DNA of 5,253 nt from Syntrophomonadaceae bacterium (GTDB taxonomy: Bacteria; Bacillota; Dethiobacteria; DTU022), in the NCBI GenBank assembly GCA_003564055.1, contig PWSG01000275.1, forward strand, positions 1-5,253, in the 5' to 3' direction. Position numbers and translations under genes: made by a program. Every line of letters starts with the position of its first letter. Position 1 is the first letter of the stretch. The notes below the pieces were generated by a model. The model worked only from the letters and a program-made list of their open reading frames with translations. It did not search any database and was not told the origin of the DNA. Positions 1 to 5,253 of this stretch are shown here, one piece after another.

Positions 1-19
1 ATTCCTGATCGATATTCAT
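1..19 (-). CDS. Start of the next dcw-operon gene (partial, first six codons)
   Basis: An ATG at 19-17 overlaps the TGA stop of murG in the classic ATGA arrangement. It is preceded by a perfect AGGAGG ribosome binding site with 7 nt spacing. The readable peptide is Met-Asn-Ile-Asp-Gln-Glu and then the window ends. Six residues are too few to identify the product. From known dcw gene orders, the gene after murG is usually murB, murC or murA, so another peptidoglycan precursor enzyme is the likely identity; this is inference from context only. The 4-nt overlap implies coupled translation with murG. Confidence 0.6.
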
Positions 20-1104
20 ACTGAAACCTCCTGCAGGCACCGGTAAAGCCTTTTTGCAGCATCTTTTTCGCCAATTTGGATACTGTTGCTCTTCATTTTT
101 TTCAAAAGCGACTGTTCATTTAAGAGAAGGTCTACTTCCTTTTTGAGACGATTAAAATCGAAATCTTTTTCTTCGATTAAAATTGCCGCCCCTGCATCAG
201 CTAATAGTTTTGCGTTGTAATACTGATGGTTATTGACCACATTGGGAGAGGGAATAAGCAGGGCAGGAATTCCCAGCGCCGTTAGTTCCGCCAGGGTAGT
301 CGCCCCACTCCTGGTTACAGCCAGATCAGCTGCCGCCAATGCTTCGGGCATCCGGTCGAGGTAGGGATAAAGCTTTACCCGATTGGGAATTGTGCCCAGT
401 TTTGAAACTACTTCCCGGTAATATATTTCACCTGTCACATAGATCAGGTTAACATCTTCAGGCAAAAAACCCGCTTCGAGATAAGCGGTCACCTCCTGAT
501 TGAGTTTCAATGCACCCCGGCTTCCACCGTAAATAAGGATATTTTTATCTTCAGGATCGAGATTAAAGTGCCGGCATCCGGCTGTCCTGGTTAGAGTCGA
601 AACTTCAGTAGCACGTGGGTTGCCCGTATACAGGATTCTGCTGTAACGGGGCATCCTTTTTTCAGTTTCGGCAAATGAGAGGCAGACCCTTTTAACAAAA
701 GGGGCTAACCTGCGATTAACCAGTCCGGGGTGAGCATTTTGCTCATGAAGCACAACAGGAAATCTCTTTATTAAACCCGAAATAACCACGGGCGCAGCAA
801 CATAACCACCCATGCCGAGAATGACATTCGGCCTGTATTCTTTTATGATTGCCGAAGTCTGCTTAAGGCTGTCCAGCAGGCTAAACAGTGTAGATACTAG
901 TTGCCTGAGATTGCCCTGGAAACTGCGAACCGGAATTGTTTTCAGGGAAAAGCCCGCAGAGGGAACTATTTTGCTTTCCAGGCCTTTTTCAGTGCCAACA
1001 AAAAGGATGTCATTTGCACTGTTATCGGATTGCGCATAGCGAGCCAAAGCCAGTGCCGGATAAACATGACCTCCTGTTCCTCCTCCGCCGATTAGTATTT
1101 TCAT
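16..1104 (-). CDS. murG: UDP-GlcNAc:lipid I GlcNAc transferase MurG
   Basis: MurG transfers GlcNAc from UDP-GlcNAc to lipid I to make lipid II, at the cytoplasmic face of the membrane. The 362-residue length is normal for this GT28 family enzyme. The N-terminal acceptor domain carries the glycine-rich loop GGGGTGGH (6-13), a second glycine motif GMGGYVAAP (97-105), and HEQNAHPGLVNR (120-131). TGNPRA (160-165) leads into the C-terminal UDP-GlcNAc-binding domain, with GGSRGALKLN (193-202), TRSGATTLAEL (264-274) and NNHQYYNA (291-298). There is no signal peptide or membrane span, as expected for a peripheral membrane protein. The ATG start is 3 nt after the ftsW stop, with a moderate GGGAG site about 10 nt upstream inside the ftsW 3' end. 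The motif set is intact, and the position after ftsW is the standard dcw location. It ends in TGA, overlapping the next gene by 4 nt. Confidence 0.97.
   Translation of the reverse strand: MKILIGGGGTGGHVYPALALARYAQSDNSANDILFVGTEKGLESKIVPSAGFSLKTIPVRSFQGNLRQLVSTLFSLLDSLKQTSAIIKEYRPNVILGMGGYVAAPVVISGLIKRFPVVLHEQNAHPGLVNRRLAPFVKRVCLSFAETEKRMPRYSRILYTGNPRATEVSTLTRTAGCRHFNLDPEDKNILIYGGSRGALKLNQEVTAYLEAGFLPEDVNLIYVTGEIYYREVVSKLGTIPNRVKLYPYLDRMPEALAAADLAVTRSGATTLAELTALGIPALLIPSPNVVNNHQYYNAKLLADAGAAILIEEKDFDFNRLKKEVDLLLNEQSLLKKMKSNSIQIGEKDAAKRLYRCLQEVSV
27..32 (-). promoter_or_regulatory. Ribosome binding site of the gene after murG
   Basis: Minus-strand AGGAGG, a full match to the anti-Shine-Dalgarno core, lies 7 nt before the ATG at 19-17. 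It sits inside the last codons of murG, where it encodes part of the Gln-Glu-Val stretch. It is the main evidence that a real gene starts at the window edge. Confidence 0.75.
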
Positions 1105-1107
1105 CTC

Positions 1108-2238
1108 TTAAGCTCTCCCTTTCACCTGACTCACAGCCCGGCCGTGTTTTGATATATTCAGCAAAATACCGATGCCAAGCAGGGTAAAAAATACTGAACT
1201 GCCGCCTGCGCTAATCAGGGGCAGGTTAATTCCTGTAACTGGCACAGAACCGGTAACCACTGCAACATTAATTAAAACCTGGACAGTAATTATAAAAATG
1301 ATTCCTCCCGCCAGCAAGCTTCCAAAAAGGTCAGGTGCTCTCTGGGCAATTTGAAAACCGCGCCAGACTAAAATCAAGTAAAGCAGGAGCACCGCAACTG
1401 CGCCCACAAAGCCCAACTCTTCACCGATCACTGCAAAAATAAAGTCATTCTGCGGCTCCGGAAGATAAAATAGTTTCTGCTTGCTGCGGCCTAACCCAGC
1501 ACCAAAAATATGACCGGGGCCGAGCGCGTAAAGAGACTGGATAATCTGGTAACCCGCTCCGCTGGAATCAGCCCAGGGGTCAACAAATGTAAAGAGCCGC
1601 TGAACCCTGTAATCTTCTTTTACCATAAAGTAGGCAAAAGGCGGCAGGGATAAAAAGGTAAGCCCCAGCATCTGTGTAAACGGCATGCCCGCAAAGATAA
1701 TGACCAGGGCACTTGCCGCTATTACGACTACAGCCGTACCCAGGTCAGGCTGAAACTGGATCAGGAAAAATGCAATCGCTGCAAAAAACAGGGGCACAAA
1801 ACTGCCTGTCCAAAAACTTCCCAGGTTTAACCTGCGGCTGCTCATGTAAGCAGCGGTGAATATAACAAATGCAAGTTTGCTGAACTCTGAGGGCTGGAGA
1901 ACCACGGGCCCAAAAACCAACCAGCGCCTGGCCTCCGTGCCAAGATCAGAACCAAAGCTGCTAAATATTAAACCTAAGAAAATAAAATTCAGGACAAGGA
2001 TAATTAAAGAAAACTTTTTCAAGTTTTTATAGTGAAAACGTGATATTAAAAACATGGCCAGCAGCCCAATAGCAACCCACATCGCCTGGCGCTTAAGGAA
2101 GTAGTAAGGATCGCCCCTGCTTTCCTCGGCAATAACGAAACTGGCGCTAAAAACCATGACCAACCCTATAGCCAGAAGGAGCAGAGTTACCAGCAGTAAA
2201 GCTCTATCGTAGCTGCAGCCTGTTTCGCTTTTAACCAC
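1108..2238 (-). CDS. ftsW: SEDS-family peptidoglycan polymerase, FtsW/SpoVE type
   Basis: This is a polytopic membrane protein of 376 residues, about ten hydrophobic segments (roughly 12-32, 52-67, 74-94, 117-132, 144-161, 166-184, 187-205, 270-292, 305-328, 339-361). SEDS proteins polymerise glycan strands from lipid II together with a class B PBP. Visible family marks are ARRW (103-106), QPSEF (115-119), QPDLGTA (163-169), the large loop 206-269 ending in NDFIFAVIGEELGFVG (264-279), and the signature PVTGINLPLISAGGSS (333-348). Asp265 aligns with the loop aspartate known to be essential in SEDS polymerases. The start is GTG at 2238-2236, overlapping the TAG of murD by one base and supported by a strong Shine-Dalgarno site. 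In Bacillus the gene between murD and murG is spoVE, which acts in the spore cortex; in many other bacteria it is ftsW, which acts at the division septum. Sequence alone does not separate the two here, so the symbol is given by position and could be spoVE. Confidence 0.93.
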   Translation of the reverse strand: MVKSETGCSYDRALLLVTLLLLAIGLVMVFSASFVIAEESRGDPYYFLKRQAMWVAIGLLAMFLISRFHYKNLKKFSLIILVLNFIFLGLIFSSFGSDLGTEARRWLVFGPVVLQPSEFSKLAFVIFTAAYMSSRRLNLGSFWTGSFVPLFFAAIAFFLIQFQPDLGTAVVVIAASALVIIFAGMPFTQMLGLTFLSLPPFAYFMVKEDYRVQRLFTFVDPWADSSGAGYQIIQSLYALGPGHIFGAGLGRSKQKLFYLPEPQNDFIFAVIGEELGFVGAVAVLLLYLILVWRGFQIAQRAPDLFGSLLAGGIIFIITVQVLINVAVVTGSVPVTGINLPLISAGGSSVFFTLLGIGILLNISKHGRAVSQVKGRA

Positions 2239-3644
2239 TATAAACTCCCTCCTTTTTTGTTATCAACACCGGGTAACGAACGAACCAGTTTTTTAAACAG
2301 GTTGCCCCTGGCCTCATAATCAGGAAACATGTCCCAGCTGGCACAGGCAGGCGAAAGAAGCACAACATCTCCGCTTTTAGCTTCCCTGTGGGCAGCTGAG
2401 ACAGCCTCTTCCAATCCTTCCACTTTGATAACGCTGCTAAAACCAGCCTTTTTAGCTGATATCATCAGTTCTTCTTTCGTTTCGCCCAGCAGTACCAGCA
2501 AGCTTACCTCCAGGGGCAGCAATGCCGCCAAAGTAGAAAAGTCACTGCCCTTATCTTTACCGCCGGCAATTAGTATTTTATTACGCCCCGGAAAAGACTT
2601 AAGGGCCTTTATGGTTGCCCCGGGGTTAGTCCCCTTGGAGTCATTAATATAATCGACACCATTTATGTTAGCAACATGTTCAAGGCGGTGCTCGATAGCC
2701 CGAAAAGTACGTAAAACTTCAGCGATTGAATGAAGATCTGCTCCGCAGGCCCAGGCTGCAGCTGAAGCAGCAAGGGCATTTTCAAGGTTATGCTCTCCCG
2801 GCAAAAGCAGCTCAGAGAGCAGGCATATTTCATGTGGAGGCTCTTCCTCTTTATAAAGCTTAATAGTTCCATCTTCCACTCCGACTCCCAGGTTTACAGG
2901 ATGCTGATTAAACAAGAGCACCCTGGCCTTTAAGTTTTTTTGAAGTGAAGCTACCCTGTGATCTGCTGCATTAAGAACCGCATAATCTCCGCTTGATTGG
3001 TTTTCAAAAATCCTTAACTTTGCCTGGTAATATTTTTCAATGCTGCCGTGATAGTCAATATGATCTTCGGCAAAATTGAGAAATACTGCCACTGCAGGTC
3101 TTAAAAAACGGATATTCTCAAGCTGAAAACTGCTCAGCTCAGCGACTACTATCCCCTGCGCGCTGATCTTGTTTGCCACACCTGAAAGAGGGTTCCCTAC
3201 ATTTCCTGCTGAAATAACAGGTTCAACCTGCGCTTCTTTTAGCATCGCTGTAATAAGGGTGGTAACCGTGGTTTTACCATTGGTTCCTGTTACGCCAATT
3301 AGGGGCGCTTTTATAAAATTATATGCGAGTTCTATTTCTGATATAACAGGCACTCCCAGCTCTTCTGCTTTCTTAAATAACTGCAGGGTGGGGGGCACGC
3401 CAGGGCTCTTGATAACCATAGAAAGATTTGCATGAACCAGGTCAGGTGGATTTCCACCGGTGACAGCCTCAACAACAGGATAGCGCTTCAGGTAAGTGAG
3501 CTCTGTTTCAAGCTGGTCAGGCTGCTTTTGGTCGGTAATTGTTATTTTGGAAGCTCCATTTTTGCTGAGCAATTCTACGGCAGCCATACCACTGCGGGCC
3601 GCACCGACAACCAGGATCTCTTTTCCTTTTATTGAGCCTATCAA
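2238..3644 (-). CDS. murD: UDP-N-acetylmuramoyl-L-alanine--D-glutamate ligase MurD
   Basis: MurD is a cytoplasmic ATP-dependent ligase that adds D-glutamate to UDP-MurNAc-L-Ala. At 468 residues it is of ordinary family length with three domains in order. The N-terminal UDP-binding Rossmann domain has VVGAARSGMAA (12-22) and KSPGVPP (79-85). The central ATPase domain has the P-loop GTNGKTT (120-126), ELSSFQL with metal-binding Glu169, DHIDYHGS (194-201), YQAKLRIF with the expected carbamylated lysine at Lys209, and GEHNLENALAA (283-293). The C-terminal domain follows, with EHRLE (318-322), NDSKGTNP (334-341), GGKDKGSDF (361-369) and LSPACASWDMF (430-440). All invariant Mur ligase residues I can place are present. 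The start is TTG at 3644-3642, chosen because GGAGG sits 7 nt upstream; the next in-frame ATG (residue 20) would cut off the nucleotide-binding loop, and the frame upstream closes at the mraY TAG with no ATG, GTG or TTG between. Confidence 0.97.
   Translation of the reverse strand: MIGSIKGKEILVVGAARSGMAAVELLSKNGASKITITDQKQPDQLETELTYLKRYPVVEAVTGGNPPDLVHANLSMVIKSPGVPPTLQLFKKAEELGVPVISEIELAYNFIKAPLIGVTGTNGKTTVTTLITAMLKEAQVEPVISAGNVGNPLSGVANKISAQGIVVAELSSFQLENIRFLRPAVAVFLNFAEDHIDYHGSIEKYYQAKLRIFENQSSGDYAVLNAADHRVASLQKNLKARVLLFNQHPVNLGVGVEDGTIKLYKEEEPPHEICLLSELLLPGEHNLENALAASAAAWACGADLHSIAEVLRTFRAIEHRLEHVANINGVDYINDSKGTNPGATIKALKSFPGRNKILIAGGKDKGSDFSTLAALLPLEVSLLVLLGETKEELMISAKKAGFSSVIKVEGLEEAVSAAHREAKSGDVVLLSPACASWDMFPDYEARGNLFKKLVRSLPGVDNKKGGSL
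2245..2254 (-). promoter_or_regulatory. Ribosome binding site fixing the GTG start of ftsW
   Basis: Minus-strand AAGGAGGGAG contains a perfect AGGAGG (2253-2248) that lies 9 nt before the GTG at 2238-2236. It falls in the 3' end of murD and encodes part of the Lys-Lys-Gly-Gly-Ser tail. It supports the GTG that overlaps the murD stop (TAGTG) over any later ATG. Confidence 0.8.
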
Positions 3645-3649
3645 GTATT

Positions 3650-3656
3650 CACCTCC
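3650..3656 (-). promoter_or_regulatory. Ribosome binding site fixing the TTG start of murD
   Basis: Minus-strand GGAGGTG lies in the 18-nt gap between mraY and murD. Its GGAGG core is 7 nt before the TTG at 3644-3642, ideal spacing. A strong site paired with a weak initiation codon is a common compromise. The upstream bases AGCTCC almost mirror GGAGGT, but the intervening loop is only 2 nt, so I do not claim a hairpin. Confidence 0.8.
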
Positions 3657-3662
3657 CAGGAG

Positions 3663-4634
3663 CTAGCTGCTGAATTGACAGCTATAGGTTAGCACTCCCA
3701 AAATGGCAAAAATAGCTGCTGTAATCCAAAAAGACACTACAACCCTCCACTCCGACCAGCCTTTCAATTCAAAATGATGGTGCAAAGGGCTCATTAATAA
3801 AATACGGCGGCCGAAGAGTTTAAAAATAATTACCTGGGCAATAACAGAGAGCGCTTCGATAACAAATATACCACCGATAATAATTAGTAGAAACTCTGTT
3901 TTTGTTAAAACAGCTATGACGGCAAACGCACCACCAAGGGCCAGTGACCCGACATCGCCCATAAAGAGGCGGGCCGGATGTCGATTGTAAACCAGGAACC
4001 CGAGGCAGGCTCCTGCGAGCGCCGCAGAAAATAAAGTTATTTCATCTTTCCCCGCAAGATAAGCAATACAGGCATAAGCACATAAAGCAATCACCGCTGT
4101 GCCTTCAGCCAGCCCGTCAACACCATCGGTCAGGTTAACACTATTGCTGGCGGCTGCAATAATTAAAAATACTAACAGCGGGTAGAAAATCCCAAGGTCA
4201 AATTCCAGGTTAATGAAAGGCAATACAATCTCTGTGGAATATAAGCCTAAATACCTAAGAAAAACAACAAAGATTATGGCTATCACTACTTCGGCAGCCA
4301 GCTTTGAACGTGCTTTAAGACCCAGCGAACGGTTATGGACCACTTTGAGGTAATCATCGAAAAAACCGATCAGGCCGCATCCTAAGGTCACCAGCAGGAC
4401 AACATACAGCAGTGGTGATGAACCGGCGGCAATAATACCGGCCAGTGCGGCAACAATAATGAAGACAGCTCCGCCCATGGTTGGTGTGCCTGCTTTGGCA
4501 GAATGGCTTTTTGGGCCGTCATCTCTGATTTGCTGTCCGTATTGTAATGACTGCATGTGTTTTATGAAATAAGAACAGGCTGTAACAGTGGCCAGAAATG
4601 ATAAGAATAGAATAGCTGTTATCATAACAACCAT
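3663..4634 (-). CDS. mraY: Phospho-N-acetylmuramoyl-pentapeptide transferase MraY
   Basis: MraY is the integral membrane enzyme that transfers phospho-MurNAc-pentapeptide from UDP to undecaprenyl phosphate, giving lipid I. The 323-residue length is typical of Gram-positive MraY. About ten hydrophobic segments are visible (roughly 4-24, 52-70, 74-92, 112-129, 150-166, 177-195, 199-215, 230-246, 248-270, 298-318). Cytoplasmic-side motifs are all in place: DDGPKSHSAKAGTPTMGG (38-55), FDDY with the paired aspartates 93-94, NLTDGVDGLA (167-176), YNRHPARLFMGDVGS (216-230) with Asp227, and PLHHHFELKGW (283-293) with the triple histidine. The ATG start is 2 nt after the murF TAA, with AAGGAG 10 nt upstream inside the murF 3' end. 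A second ATG at codon 4 is less well spaced. Nothing in the sequence looks damaged or foreign. Confidence 0.97.
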   Translation of the reverse strand: MVVMITAILFLSFLATVTACSYFIKHMQSLQYGQQIRDDGPKSHSAKAGTPTMGGAVFIIVAALAGIIAAGSSPLLYVVLLVTLGCGLIGFFDDYLKVVHNRSLGLKARSKLAAEVVIAIIFVVFLRYLGLYSTEIVLPFINLEFDLGIFYPLLVFLIIAAASNSVNLTDGVDGLAEGTAVIALCAYACIAYLAGKDEITLFSAALAGACLGFLVYNRHPARLFMGDVGSLALGGAFAVIAVLTKTEFLLIIIGGIFVIEALSVIAQVIIFKLFGRRILLMSPLHHHFELKGWSEWRVVVSFWITAAIFAILGVLTYSCQFSS

Positions 4635-4636
4635 TA

Positions 4637-5253
4637 TTATCCTGCTCCTTCCTCTTCGATCAGGGGGGAAACAATTTTCTCCATTTGCATGCCCCGTGAC
4701 CCCTTGACCAGCACATACCAGTTTTTATTTAGATCCAATTTCTCAAGCACAGCCAGGGCTTCTTCATGATCAGCACAGGGATAAGCAGTTAATCCCAAAG
4801 CTTCAGCTTCTTTGGCGGCAGCACGTGCCAGTTCCCCAACCGTAATTAAACAGCCTATTGCGCATTCTGCGGCATAACGGCCAATAGCTAAATGCGCTTT
4901 GCGTGAAACAGAACCAAGCTCTAGCATATCGCCCAGCACTGCAACTGTCCTGGTTCCGCCCAGTTCGGATAACACTTTTAATGCCGCTCTTACAGAGCTG
5001 GGGTTAGCGTTGTACGTGTCGTCTATAATTCCTAATCCTTTTCGATTATGTAAAACCTGGAGCCGCCCTGCCGTAGCTTCACTGTTTGCCAGCCCTTTTT
5101 CCATCTGCGGCAGGGTCAACCCAAGAATATAGCCGACGGTAAGAGCCGCCAGGGCGTTGCCGACTGACTCCCGTCCAGGCAGGGGTGATTCAAACCACCC
5201 TTGCGATTTATCAGGAAAACGCACCCGGAAAAAGCTTTTTTCTCCCCTTAGAG
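4637..5253 (-). CDS. murF: UDP-MurNAc-tripeptide--D-Ala-D-Ala ligase MurF (C-terminal part, 5' end outside window)
   Basis: MurF is the cytoplasmic ATP-dependent ligase that adds D-alanyl-D-alanine to complete UDP-MurNAc-pentapeptide. The open frame runs off the window edge, and 204 complete codons are visible, somewhat under half of a usual protein of about 450 residues. The P-loop and N-terminal domain are not visible. From the window edge the sequence shows GRESVGNALAA (5176-5144), an AGRLQV element (5071-5054), DDTYNANPSSVRAAL near 5023-4979, VAVLGDMLELG near 4936-4904, and the C-terminal LVKGSRGMQME (4708-4676); the last four are characteristic of MurF. The GTG at 5224-5222 is an internal valine, not a start, since homologous sequence continues upstream through nine more codons. 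The GRES segment is odd: the family norm is GRHN or GKHN, so the usual His-Asn is replaced by Glu-Ser. The gene ends in TAA, and its tail encodes the mraY ribosome binding site. Confidence 0.95.
   Translation of the reverse strand, partial: LRGEKSFFRVRFPDKSQGWFESPLPGRESVGNALAALTVGYILGLTLPQMEKGLANSEATAGRLQVLHNRKGLGIIDDTYNANPSSVRAALKVLSELGGTRTVAVLGDMLELGSVSRKAHLAIGRYAAECAIGCLITVGELARAAAKEAEALGLTAYPCADHEEALAVLEKLDLNKNWYVLVKGSRGMQMEKIVSPLIEEEGAG

Noticed and set aside
812..1187. Three overlapping plus-strand open frames opposite the murG start and ftsW end
   Set aside because: They overlap one another in different frames, lie antisense to conserved murG coding sequence, and show no domain features.
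2329..2652. 107-codon open frame on the plus strand inside murD
   Set aside because: It is antisense to a well-conserved part of murD, has no recognisable motifs, and is explained as a shadow of the real gene.
2663..2872. 69-codon minus-strand open frame in another frame of murD
   Set aside because: It lies wholly within murD, and the murD frame carries all the conserved motifs.
3169..3635. Two plus-strand open frames opposite the murD N-terminal half
   Set aside because: They are antisense to the P-loop and Rossmann regions of murD; no independent coding signal is seen.
3652..3665. Near inverted repeat AGCTCC-TG-GGAGGT around the murD ribosome binding site
   Set aside because: The loop is only 2 nt and one pair mismatches, leaving about three workable pairs; too weak to call a regulatory hairpin.
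4899..5132. 77-codon plus-strand open frame opposite murF
   Set aside because: It is antisense to the conserved MurF DDTYNANP and VLGDMLELG regions; a shadow.
5222..5224. GTG as a possible start of a short MurF-like protein
   Set aside because: The frame stays open to the window edge, the upstream codons fit MurF, and starting here would drop the whole ATP-binding P-loop region.
5229..5240. Perfect palindrome AAAAAGCTTTTT
   Set aside because: It lies within murF coding sequence (Lys-Ser-Phe-Phe), is A/T-rich with only a central GC, and has no G/C stem or loop that would make it a terminator or operator.

Overview
The window is a compact stretch of a division and cell wall (dcw) operon, entirely on the minus strand. 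In transcription order it holds murF (5' end outside the window), mraY, murD, an ftsW/spoVE-type SEDS gene, murG, and the first six codons of another gene that leaves the window at base 1. Coding sequence covers almost everything. The junctions are 2 nt (murF-mraY), 18 nt (mraY-murD), a 1-nt overlap (murD-ftsW), 3 nt (ftsW-murG) and a 4-nt ATGA overlap (murG-next gene). There is no room for a promoter or terminator between genes and I see no convincing one, so this looks like the middle of one long polycistronic transcript with translational coupling.

The gene order murF-mraY-murD-ftsW-murG is widespread in bacteria. Three things suggest a Firmicute, probably of the Clostridia type: strong AGGAGG-type ribosome binding sites before several genes, use of GTG and TTG starts, and a base composition near 47% GC (counted in one line, otherwise judged by eye). 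This is an inference; nothing here fixes genus or family, and whether the organism forms spores cannot be read from this window.

The genes work in sequence. MurD adds D-glutamate to UDP-MurNAc-L-Ala, and MurF later adds D-Ala-D-Ala to complete the UDP-MurNAc-pentapeptide. MraY moves phospho-MurNAc-pentapeptide onto undecaprenyl phosphate (lipid I). MurG adds GlcNAc (lipid II). The SEDS protein polymerises lipid II at the division or spore septum.

I found no mobile element, CRISPR array, RNA gene, riboswitch or undescribed system. Points worth a second look are modest: MurF has Glu-Ser where Mur ligases normally carry His-Asn in an ATP-contact motif, murD begins at TTG, and the downstream gene start is visible at the window edge.
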